Assembly: GCA_002685965.1 (NCBI GenBank)
Contig: NYZE01000105.1
Location: 1 to 53,528, forward strand
Source of the DNA: Planctomycetota bacterium
GTDB lineage: Bacteria; Planctomycetota; UBA1135; GCA-002748355
DNA length: 53,528 bases
Direction: 5' to 3'
Shown here: piece after piece, positions 17,329 through 24,556 of the stretch
How positions within the stretch are numbered: the first letter of the stretch is position 1
Layout: each line of letters starts with the position of its first letter
The notes under the pieces: model-generated
Told to the model about the DNA's origin: nothing
What the model saw: the letters and a program-made list of their open reading frames with translations, nothing else
Database searches by the model: none
Position numbers and translations under genes: made by a program

Positions 17329-18495
17329 CTACAACCGAACAATGACCCCGAACCACATGCGGTGCTGGCCGATCGAGTCACGGTCCAACCCCACCGGGCG
17401 CCGGCTCTCATTGGTCAGGAACGAGTACTCCAACTCGAACGCGGCTTGGTCCAGTAGATTCGCGCGCACGCGCAGTTGGCCACCGAAGAAGATCTTGTCC
17501 TCCGCGGCCGCCGCGAACTGATCGAAGATCCGTGAGAACTGGACACGGACGCCGGGCGTGATCGTGAAGATGTCGCCCAGCAAGAAGCGAAACTCGAACA
17601 TCCCGTCACCCCACCACTGGCCGAGCGGTTTGGTTGGCTCGTACATGACGACGCGATCGCCGTCCGGTGACAAGCCCACGTCAGCGGTGAGGATGAAGGT
17701 ACCGGTGTTGGTGTACGGGAAGTACCACTCGAGGTGGCCACCGCCGCGGATGACCTGGTCCGGCAACGACGACAGGCGCCCCGTCAGACCGAACACGTCA
17801 TCACTCGTGGTGCGTTCGATCTGGAACCACGCCGCCAAGATGTAGCCCTGGTAGGGCAGGCCGGTCTGCCGGTCCAACTGCAGCGTGTTGTCCTCGACGA
17901 TCGTCTCGATACCGTAGACGCTGTAATCCTTGGGCAACGTGAATGCTGGATTCGTGCGCGAGTACGGCTTGAAGGCGTTCTTGCCGTAGTACGCCATGCC
18001 CTCAGCCCGGATGCTGCCCGAGAACTTGCTCGCGAGACTGAGGCGCACGCGCCAATCGCGAGACTCATACAGCCCCACCGGAACGAAGTCGTTGCCCTGG
18101 TAGAAGCCTTCGCGGATGTAGTTGCCCCACTGGCGGCCGAACAACTCGAGGCGCGTGTAGCCCTTGTCGACTTTCGGATCGCCTTCCGTCAGACTCACGT
18201 AAGCGCCGTCGCGGCCGACGTAGACCTCGAAGCGGTTCTGGCGGCCGAAGGCTTGCTGCTGCCGGTAGTAGACATGGCCGTCGACCGAAGCCCGTGTCTC
18301 GGCCAACCGCGACTCATCCTCGTTGTTCGGGATCCCACCGGCCGCCCCAAGTCGCAGCTCCAGCAACGTGTTCTCCGCGTACGGGCGGTTGCGTACGAGA
18401 ATCAAATCATTGAAGCTCGCCGTTGACCTCTGTGCCGCGAGTCGCGCCGGGGGGCAGGCCAGCAAGAAGGCCACAACGAAGAAATGACTACGCAC
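17329..18495 (-). CDS. Outer-membrane beta-barrel protein
   Basis: The open frame extends further upstream, but GTG at 18495 is preferred: it follows AGGGGG and gives a signal peptide (VRSHFFVVAFLLACPPARLAAQ). The 388-aa product is rich in alternating aromatic/polar strands: VDGHVYYRQQQAFGRQNRFE, FILTADVGLSP, MFEFRFLLGD, ITPGVRVQFSR. It ends in a typical barrel strand (MWFGVIVRL). This pattern is typical of outer-membrane barrels that carry hydrocarbon, phosphate or solute porin functions, but no specific family was recognised. It is divergent from the M20 gene across a 52-bp gap containing a 14-bp palindrome. Confidence 0.75.
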   Translation of the reverse strand: MRSHFFVVAFLLACPPARLAAQRSTASFNDLILVRNRPYAENTLLELRLGAAGGIPNNEDESRLAETRASVDGHVYYRQQQAFGRQNRFEVYVGRDGAYVSLTEGDPKVDKGYTRLELFGRQWGNYIREGFYQGNDFVPVGLYESRDWRVRLSLASKFSGSIRAEGMAYYGKNAFKPYSRTNPAFTLPKDYSVYGIETIVEDNTLQLDRQTGLPYQGYILAAWFQIERTTSDDVFGLTGRLSSLPDQVIRGGGHLEWYFPYTNTGTFILTADVGLSPDGDRVVMYEPTKPLGQWWGDGMFEFRFLLGDIFTITPGVRVQFSRIFDQFAAAAEDKIFFGGQLRVRANLLDQAAFELEYSFLTNESRRPVGLDRDSIGQHRMWFGVIVRL

Positions 18496-18527
18496 GCGCT
18501 CTGATCCCCCTGATGGTTGAGCAACAC

Positions 18528-18541
18528 ATTCTCCGGAGAAT
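18528..18541. promoter_or_regulatory. Perfect 14-bp palindrome in a divergent intergenic gap
   Basis: The 14 bases read ATTCTCCGGAGAAT on both strands and lie in the 52-bp gap between the barrel gene (minus) and the M20 gene (plus). The GGAG core is also the likely ribosome-binding sequence of the M20 gene, about 9 nt before its ATG. It could be an operator for a dimeric regulator or a chance result of the binding site. No regulator gene is adjacent. Confidence 0.35.
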
Positions 18542-18547
18542 GACCTC

Positions 18548-19723
18548 ATGAGCGAGCTTGTTTCGCTAGCTGATCGCGAGACTCCCGAGATAGTTCGCCT
18601 GCGCCGCGATTTCCACCAGTGGCCGGAGCTGTCATTCCGGGAACAACGCACCGCTGGCGTGATCGCCGAATACCTCCGCGAACTCGGCTTGGACGTCGTT
18701 TCGCCGGACAGCATGCACGGGATGTGGGCTGACCTGCAGGCCGAGGGGGCCACCAAGACTCTGGCGTTGCGGGCCGACATGGACGCCCTCGCGATGGACG
18801 AGGCGTCGTCGGCCACCAAGTCCGACTTCGTGTCGAAAAATCCAGGTGCCGCCCATTGCTGCGGCCATGACTCGCACATGGCAATGCTCATGACCGCGGC
18901 ACGCCTCATGGCCACCGGCGAGGTGAAACCGCGACACAACATCCGCTTTCTGTTCCAGCACGCGGAAGAAAAGGCGCCGGGTGGCGCGATCGAGTTGATC
19001 GAGGCGGGCTGCCTCGAAGGCGTCGACGAGGTCTATGGCATCCACGTGATCCCGCCGATCGAGACCGGCAAGTTCGTGGTGTGCAAAGGACCGTTCATGG
19101 CCGCCGCCGACGAGATTCACATCCGTGTGACCGGCAAGGGCGGCCACGCAGCGATGCCCCACCTGGTGCGCGATCCGATCGTCGCCGCCGCTCATGTCAT
19201 CACGGCATTGCAAGGCCTCGTGTCGCGGCGCACGAGCCCGCTCGACTCGATGGTCGTCACCATCAGCACGATTCGAGGCGGCAGTGGCACGACGAATGTC
19301 ATCCCCAACGACGTCGAACTGCTCGGAACGGTGCGCACACTGAATCCGGCCCTGCACGAGAAAGCGCCCGGATGGGTCAGTGATACTGCGAAGGCTGCGG
19401 CTGCCGCGTGCGGCTGCGAGGCGGAGGTGGAATACGGACTCGGATACCCCGTGCTCGTCAACGACGACGGCGCTACCGCGACTGCTCGCGAATGCGTGCG
19501 CGAGTTGCTCGGCGAAAGCGGGCTCGTCGAAACTCCGATGCCGATGATGGGCGGCGAGGACTTCGCGCGCTACGCGGAGTTACGGCCGTCGTGCTATGTC
19601 TTCCTCGGCGTCGGTTCGGACTCGAAGGGAATCACGTCGGCGAACCACGCGACGGACTTCGATGTGGATGAGGCGGTGCTGCACCGTGGGACTGCGTGGT
19701 TCCTGCAGCTGGCCGTCCACTAA
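18548..19723 (+). CDS. M20 family amidohydrolase (N-acyl-amino-acid/peptide type)
   Basis: Members hydrolyse N-acyl amino acids or related amides using two metal ions. The 391-aa length is normal. Visible motifs are LRRDFHQWPELSFRE (about residues 18-32), LRADMDALAM (about 75), the metal ligands of AHCCGHDSHMAML (about 102-114), the acidic pair in FQHAEEKAPGGA (about 138) and the dimer-domain GKGGHAAMPHLVRDP (about 196). A late GGEDFARYAE (about 335) supplies another ligand. No signal peptide is seen, so it is cytosolic. GGAG precedes the ATG by about 9 nt. Confidence 0.94.
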   Translation: MSELVSLADRETPEIVRLRRDFHQWPELSFREQRTAGVIAEYLRELGLDVVSPDSMHGMWADLQAEGATKTLALRADMDALAMDEASSATKSDFVSKNPGAAHCCGHDSHMAMLMTAARLMATGEVKPRHNIRFLFQHAEEKAPGGAIELIEAGCLEGVDEVYGIHVIPPIETGKFVVCKGPFMAAADEIHIRVTGKGGHAAMPHLVRDPIVAAAHVITALQGLVSRRTSPLDSMVVTISTIRGGSGTTNVIPNDVELLGTVRTLNPALHEKAPGWVSDTAKAAAAACGCEAEVEYGLGYPVLVNDDGATATARECVRELLGESGLVETPMPMMGGEDFARYAELRPSCYVFLGVGSDSKGITSANHATDFDVDEAVLHRGTAWFLQLAVH

Positions 19724-19744
19724 CAAGCGCCACTCGCCAACGAA

Positions 19745-20347
19745 CTACGACGCCGTATCACCGATCGAGAGAGCTTCCTCGGGACACATCACGGCGCACA
19801 TGCCGCAGCCGACGCACCCCCAATCCACGATCAGTGGACCGGCCTCGCTCATGCGAATCGCCTGCTCGGGCACCGGACAGTATGACACGCAGAAGTCGCA
19901 TTCCTCGCCTCGTGGCACGACGCACCGATCCACATCCAGCACCGCCAACCCGAGCCGGATCGACTCCCGCGGCGTCGACACGAGCGCGCCGGTCTCACAC
20001 GCAGCAATACACGGGACCGGGTCCTCGCACACCGCGCACGCGGCCAAGCTCGGCTCGAGCATCGGATAACCGGGTTCGGCTTCGTTGTCGCCAGCGACGC
20101 GAATCGCCCAGGCCGGACACGCAGTCACGCAGTCGTTGCACTTGGTGCACAGGGTCAAGAACTCGCGGCCGGCAACCGCGCCGGGCGGACGCGAGCGATG
20201 CAAGCCCGGGGCTCTGTTCGGGCGCGTTCGGGCGGTTCGGGCCTGCAACTCCTTGCCTGCTGCGGCAAGGGCGTCGGACGCTGCCTGCGCGACCTTGAGC
20301 AGGCCGCGCCGGAAGAAGTCACGCCTGGGCAGTTTGTGGTCGGCCAT
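19745..20347 (-). CDS. NapF/NapG-type polyferredoxin with twin-arginine-like N-terminus
   Basis: The 200-aa electron carrier has four Cys clusters: CTKCNDCVTACP (about residues 67-78), CAVCEDPVPCIAAC (about 102-115), CDFCVSYCP (about 145) and CVGCGMCAVMCP (about 178-189). It could hold up to four [4Fe-4S] centres. The N-terminus RRDFFRRGLLKVA is twin-arginine-like, fitting the tatC in this window, though NapF-type proteins can stay cytosolic. It overlaps the upstream 163-aa gene by 29 nt. No molybdenum oxidoreductase is adjacent, so its redox partner is unknown. Confidence 0.88.
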   Translation of the reverse strand: MADHKLPRRDFFRRGLLKVAQAASDALAAAGKELQARTARTRPNRAPGLHRSRPPGAVAGREFLTLCTKCNDCVTACPAWAIRVAGDNEAEPGYPMLEPSLAACAVCEDPVPCIAACETGALVSTPRESIRLGLAVLDVDRCVVPRGEECDFCVSYCPVPEQAIRMSEAGPLIVDWGCVGCGMCAVMCPEEALSIGDTAS

Positions 20348-20810
20348 CAGCAGACTCCATTCCTAGATCCCTCTCACTGTCCGGATCGCTTTCGTCCTCG
20401 CCATAACAGCCGAGCTCGAACACGAGCCTCTCGTAATGCGCGAGGTCCTGACTGGCAAGAGCCAGAATCGTCTGCAGTGTGTCAAGCCGCGCCAAGAACG
20501 CCTCGGGCCGCACCAGTAGCCTGTCAGCAACCGCCATTGCAGCATCGTGGGGTCGCTTGTCGCCAGCCTCGCCGAAGGCCTGACAGACGAGGCGGAAGTC
20601 ATCGAGATTGGCGCGCCATGCGATGCGCGTCAGCGTCCAGATCGCACGCACGCGGTCAGCGGCTCCCTCGGCCCGATCGAGGGACCCCATACCCCAGCTC
20701 AGCCGACACGCATCCAATGCCCGCCGATCCGTCTCATCGAGCCACTCCGGCAAGGTGCCGAGCGCCCAACGGATCAGCGGCGGCGTCCACGAGTCGGAGC
20801 GAGGGGTCAC
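20319..20810 (-). CDS. Hypothetical alpha-helical protein coupled to the polyferredoxin gene
   Basis: This 163-aa protein starts at GTG 20810 and overlaps the start of the polyferredoxin gene by 29 nt, so the pair is probably translated together. The sequence is mainly amphipathic helix (AADRVRAIWTLTRIAWRANL, then LDTLQTILALASQDLAHYER) with an acidic C-terminal tail. There is no signal peptide or TM helix. Small helical proteins encoded with Tat iron-sulfur proteins are often maturation chaperones, which is a guess from position; no TorD/DmsD signature was recognised. Confidence 0.65.
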   Translation of the reverse strand: MTPRSDSWTPPLIRWALGTLPEWLDETDRRALDACRLSWGMGSLDRAEGAADRVRAIWTLTRIAWRANLDDFRLVCQAFGEAGDKRPHDAAMAVADRLLVRPEAFLARLDTLQTILALASQDLAHYERLVFELGCYGEDESDPDSERDLGMESADGRPQTAQA

Positions 20811-20956
20811 GGGGGCGAGTCTAGCCCCGGGGACCTGGGGCGGCAGAGCAACTCTCGATGGAGAGCAAGAGCAACTGCTGCGTGGTGCCAGCCCGGGCGC
20901 TCACGCGCCGTGCATGATGCTGCCCCAACCCGTGGTCGCGCTCGTCGCCCAAAGAG

Positions 20957-20982
20957 GCCGAGTGCCCGCTAGGGCACGAGGC
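20957..20982 (-). terminator. Hairpin downstream of the 128-aa hypothetical gene
   Basis: GTGCCC (20962-20967) and GGGCAC (20972-20977) pair across a GCTA loop, and an outer GCC/GGC pair flanks a GA/GA internal loop. On the minus strand it sits just after the stop at 20992 and is followed by a short T run (CTCTTT). It is a plausible weak intrinsic terminator. Confidence 0.4.
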
Positions 20983-20991
20983 TTGCGCTGC

Positions 20992-21378
20992 TTACCGGGG
21001 GTTGTGCGAGTCCATCTTCTTGAACGGCAGTTCCATCGGCTCGGCGTGGTCGGCCTTGTTCCAGTAACCGTCGACGAACATGGCGCTGACACGGGGGAAG
21101 ACCTCGTAACCAGTCGACTCTTGCGGAGCGCGCTTTGCGATGGGGCCGACAGAGCGACACAGCGAGTGAGCGAGGTCGGATGACCACGCGGTGTCGCGCA
21201 TGTCCTTGGCCTGCGGCGGGGTCTCGGCAGTGGCCGGCGACTCGTCGAACTTCGACGTCGCGCTCGTGGACTGGAGCGCTCGAGAACCCTCGTTCTCGGA
21301 CTCGGGCGTGTCGAAGGACGCCACGGTGCAGTAGACAACGAAAAGGCCGAAAGCAATCGTCATGGACGGGCGGGCCAT
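20992..21378 (-). CDS. Hypothetical secreted or membrane-anchored small protein
   Basis: The ATG at 21378 (alternative 21363) gives 128 aa with a hydrophobic N-terminus (MTIAFGLFVVYCTVA) that could be a signal peptide or anchor. The following 60 residues are Ser/Thr/Glu/Pro-rich and probably disordered. The C-terminal part (GYEVFPRVSAMFVDGYWNKA) looks ordered. No family was recognised. It is divergent from the beta-propeller gene across about 230 bp. Confidence 0.5.
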   Translation of the reverse strand: MARPSMTIAFGLFVVYCTVASFDTPESENEGSRALQSTSATSKFDESPATAETPPQAKDMRDTAWSSDLAHSLCRSVGPIAKRAPQESTGYEVFPRVSAMFVDGYWNKADHAEPMELPFKKMDSHNPR

Positions 21379-21457
21379 AGGCTCACTCTCATGGGGGTTT
21401 GGCACACAGAACTCGGGTAGCTCGGTGCGGCTTGGACCTCGGGTGGGTCAGGCAGCA

Positions 21458-21494
21458 CAGAACCGCCTTCAACGAAGTCTACTTCGCGGTTCTG
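21458..21494 (+). promoter_or_regulatory. Stem-loop in the leader of the propeller gene
   Basis: CAGAACCGC (21458-21466) is perfectly complementary to GCGGTTCTG (21486-21494). Inside the loop GAAG and CTTC can form a second short stem. No T run follows, so it does not look like an intrinsic terminator. It lies about 110 nt upstream of the ATG at 21608 and could be a leader structure; the role is unknown. Confidence 0.3.
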
Positions 21495-21607
21495 CAGGGG
21501 CTGACCAATGCGGGAGTCCTGCCGTGGTATGCGCCTGGATGCCCACAGCATCGACGGATTGATCTGTCTACAATCCGTGCAGTTACTTTCGAACGGGAAG
21601 CGAGCCA

Positions 21608-23182
21608 ATGCACCGGACCGTCCTCCGCACGACACTTCGCCTGTCGCAAGCCACTGTCTTCTTGGCGCTGGTCATGCCGTCTTCGATCGCCCAAGACGCA
21701 CCGGTCCCCAACGGACTACGCGATGCGATCTTCGGTGCGCACAAGCATCCGACGGCGAACGTGTCGATTGGCGGTCACGCCTTCCGCGGCATCGTGTCGC
21801 GCGACGGCATGCCGGTACTGGTCTGGAGTCGTGACGCGAAGTCGCCGCTGAAGCTACCGTTCGATCGAGCCGCGTTCGCGCGCTGGATAAACGGCGCCGA
21901 CAAGGAGTTCAAGCATCTCGGCTTCGAGGCGAGCTTCAAGAGCAATGCCAGGTACCTGGACATGGACGCTTGGGTGTTCGAACTGTCGCGCAAGGGCGTG
22001 CCGCTGTTCGACCACTGGGTAAAGGTCTACTGGAAGGACAAGATCTTCGTCGGGATGCTCAACCACTTCCCGGCGCCAGCGACCAGCGTCGTCGAACCGA
22101 CTGACGGCGATCGTTCGACCCCCGACCGCGTCTACTACGCGCAGGCCGACGCGAAGGCGGAGTATCGCCTCGTCATCGCGACGCTGTCGCGCCGGGAGAC
22201 GGCGACGCACAGAAGGACCGAGGTCGTCACGCGACGCGGCGCCGAGGTCGAGATCTGGCAACAGAAGGACGGCTACATGGCGCCCGCCGGTGCCGCGACG
22301 TTCTCGGAGTACACGGTCCCGTCGGGGACCTTCCCCGATCAGATCTGGGCGGACTCGACCGGGATCATCTGGTTCAGTCAGCCCTCCAACAACTGGGTCA
22401 CTTCGTTCAACCCCAAGACGTCGAAGTTCACGCAGTACGCGACCACGGGTGGAAGCGGGCCGGACGGCCTGTGGGTCGACGACAAGGACCGCGTCTGGAC
22501 GGGTCTCTACTACAGCAGCCACCTCGGGGTGCTCGACGTCGCGACCAAGAAGTTCACAGCGTTCGCGCCGCCATACACGCCGGCCAGCCTGGCGATCCCG
22601 TCGCCGAGCAGCCGCGACACGATCTGGGTGACGGACCACAAGAACAACCGCATCTCCGAGTTCGACCCGAAGCAGAGCACATGGCTCGGCTCCCACGTCA
22701 TGCCGACATCGGCTACCTGGGTCGTCGCCGGTACCGTCGATCGAACGCGGGAGCGTGTCTGGTTCACGGGCTACTCGTCAAACTCGTTGCCTTACAAGGA
22801 CATCGGTAAGCCGATTGGCGAGGTACCGACACCGACCCGCGGCGGACCGTCCTTCCTCGTCTACAACGACAACAAGATCTGGTACTCGAACTGGCTCAAC
22901 AACCGGCTCGGCATGCTCGACGTCGCATCGAGTAAGTTCACGGAATACACCTACCGTGCGGGTGAGACCGGCGGCCCGATCGCGATCACGCCGACCGGCA
23001 AGCCCGTGATCGGCGGCAAGGTCAGCCACATCGTCGTCTTCGATCCGGTATCCAAGACGTTCACGGATTACGCGATTCCATCGAGCCGACGGCTCAAGGA
23101 CGGGATCACGGTTTCGCCCGATGGTGCTATCTGGTTCACGGGCACTTACACGAACAAGATCGCCCGGCTAGTGATCAAGTGA
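21608..23182 (+). CDS. Secreted beta-propeller protein, streptogramin-lyase (Vgb) type repeats
   Basis: The 524-aa protein begins with a signal peptide ending near SSIAQDAPV. Residues about 30-225 form a distinct N-terminal domain. From about 228 to 524 there are roughly seven propeller repeats of the Vgb/SMP-30-like class, each with a W[IV]WF-like strand followed by a xFxP/DV..KF strand: GIIWFSQPSNNWVTSFNPKT, RVWTGLYYSSHLGVLDVATK, AIWFTGTYTNKIARLVIK. The true Vgb catalytic His/Glu set cannot be confirmed, so lyase activity is not claimed. It ends at the start of the next secreted protein gene; the two are probably one operon. Confidence 0.85.
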   Translation: MHRTVLRTTLRLSQATVFLALVMPSSIAQDAPVPNGLRDAIFGAHKHPTANVSIGGHAFRGIVSRDGMPVLVWSRDAKSPLKLPFDRAAFARWINGADKEFKHLGFEASFKSNARYLDMDAWVFELSRKGVPLFDHWVKVYWKDKIFVGMLNHFPAPATSVVEPTDGDRSTPDRVYYAQADAKAEYRLVIATLSRRETATHRRTEVVTRRGAEVEIWQQKDGYMAPAGAATFSEYTVPSGTFPDQIWADSTGIIWFSQPSNNWVTSFNPKTSKFTQYATTGGSGPDGLWVDDKDRVWTGLYYSSHLGVLDVATKKFTAFAPPYTPASLAIPSPSSRDTIWVTDHKNNRISEFDPKQSTWLGSHVMPTSATWVVAGTVDRTRERVWFTGYSSNSLPYKDIGKPIGEVPTPTRGGPSFLVYNDNKIWYSNWLNNRLGMLDVASSKFTEYTYRAGETGGPIAITPTGKPVIGGKVSHIVVFDPVSKTFTDYAIPSSRRLKDGITVSPDGAIWFTGTYTNKIARLVIK

Positions 23183-23196
23183 GCGGGGGCAACATC

Positions 23197-24555
23197 ATGA
23201 AACACAGCGTTCTCATCGTGTCCTTGTTCGCCATCGCGACGCCAGCAATGGGCCAGCTCGTCAAGCTAACGACAGGCTCCGGCGGCGGCGAACGTCAACC
23301 TGTCGTCAGCGCCGACGGCAGGGTCGTCGCCTACCTCGCGATGTCCGCAGGAACGCGCGAGTTGTTCACGATCCCGACCAAAGGAGGCACTGCCACGGCG
23401 CGGACAACCGGCAAGGACGTCAGCGTCGGCTATGGCACCTTCGACTCCTGGACGTCGATCTCGATGTCAGCCAACGGCCGCTACATCACCTACTGGAACC
23501 TGTCCGGCGTGCATCTGGTCGACACGGTCAGCAAGACCGACACGGTCGTCGCGAAGACCTTCCTGATCCCCTACCCGCGGCTCGACACCGCTGGAAAGCG
23601 AGCGGTCTGGCAATCGCCGGTCAACAACCAGCAAGAGGTCTTCGTCATGGACCTACCGAACGGCACACCAAAGCAGATCACGACGACCAGCGGCGCCGGT
23701 CGGCGCCTGCCGGTCGTCGACGGGGGTCTGGTGTTGTTCCAGAAGACGGTCGGCGGTTGGCACGAACTGTTCCTGCACGACGTCCAACTGAACAAGACCA
23801 CTCAGCTCACCACCAACAGCGGGCCGGGCAACCGCTACGGCAACTTCGCACCGGGTGGAGATTCGATCGTCTACGAGGCGATAGCGTCGGGATGCAAGGA
23901 AGTGTTCGTCCACAGCTTGTTGACCAGCAAGACCACGAAGGTCTCGTCGCTCGGCAAGACCGGCGACCGACTCCCGGTCGCGACGATGGATCGACATCTG
24001 TTCTACCAGTCGCGCAGCAACACCCTCGAGGTATATCGCGCCGATGACGACGGCAAGAACGTCGTCACCGTCACGACGGGCTCGAGCGGCGGGCTGCGTC
24101 GACCGAGCACCGACGCGCATGGCCACGTGGTCGTGTTCCAGGCGGCGAACGCTGGCGGCACGCTCGAGGTCTGGTGCTATCGTTACTGCCCCGAGGTCAC
24201 GCTGACCCGTTACGGAACGCACGACAAGCCTTCCTTGGGCAAGCTCGAGAGCGACGACTACTGGTACCGGTGCGACCTGTGGCCGGGCATCCGCACGAGC
24301 CTGTTCAACTACTGGGCAGTATGGGCGCTCGGCGTGCGACAGACGTCTGTCAAGATCCCCGGCACGGGCAGCAGCCTCTATACCGACCCACTCCTGTTGG
24401 CCCCCGTGCACGTGCCGGCACTTGGTGGCGCCTACGCTCGCCTTCCAGTTCCGCAGGCAATGAAGGGCACGCTCTACTACCAGTGGTTCGTGTTCGACGC
24501 ATCCGCCAATGCGCTCGGCATCGTCGGCTCAGAGGGCACCAAGGCCTCGTTCTGA
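23197..24555 (+). CDS. Secreted TolB-like propeller protein with shared C-terminal domain
   Basis: A GTG at 23179 overlaps the previous stop, but the ATG at 23197 starts directly with a signal peptide (KHSVLIVSLFAIATPAMG). The 452-aa protein has TolB/WD40-like blades about every 45 residues (VVSADGRVVAYLAM, ISMSANGRYITYW, GLVLFQKTVGGWHELFLHD, HLFYQSRSNTLEVYR). The last about 130 residues form a separate domain ending FVFDASANALGIVGSEG. That domain resembles the end of the protein at 1647-3356, suggesting a common surface-attachment or sorting role (inference). Confidence 0.8.
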   Translation: MKHSVLIVSLFAIATPAMGQLVKLTTGSGGGERQPVVSADGRVVAYLAMSAGTRELFTIPTKGGTATARTTGKDVSVGYGTFDSWTSISMSANGRYITYWNLSGVHLVDTVSKTDTVVAKTFLIPYPRLDTAGKRAVWQSPVNNQQEVFVMDLPNGTPKQITTTSGAGRRLPVVDGGLVLFQKTVGGWHELFLHDVQLNKTTQLTTNSGPGNRYGNFAPGGDSIVYEAIASGCKEVFVHSLLTSKTTKVSSLGKTGDRLPVATMDRHLFYQSRSNTLEVYRADDDGKNVVTVTTGSSGGLRRPSTDAHGHVVVFQAANAGGTLEVWCYRYCPEVTLTRYGTHDKPSLGKLESDDYWYRCDLWPGIRTSLFNYWAVWALGVRQTSVKIPGTGSSLYTDPLLLAPVHVPALGGAYARLPVPQAMKGTLYYQWFVFDASANALGIVGSEGTKASF

Positions 24556-24556
24556 G

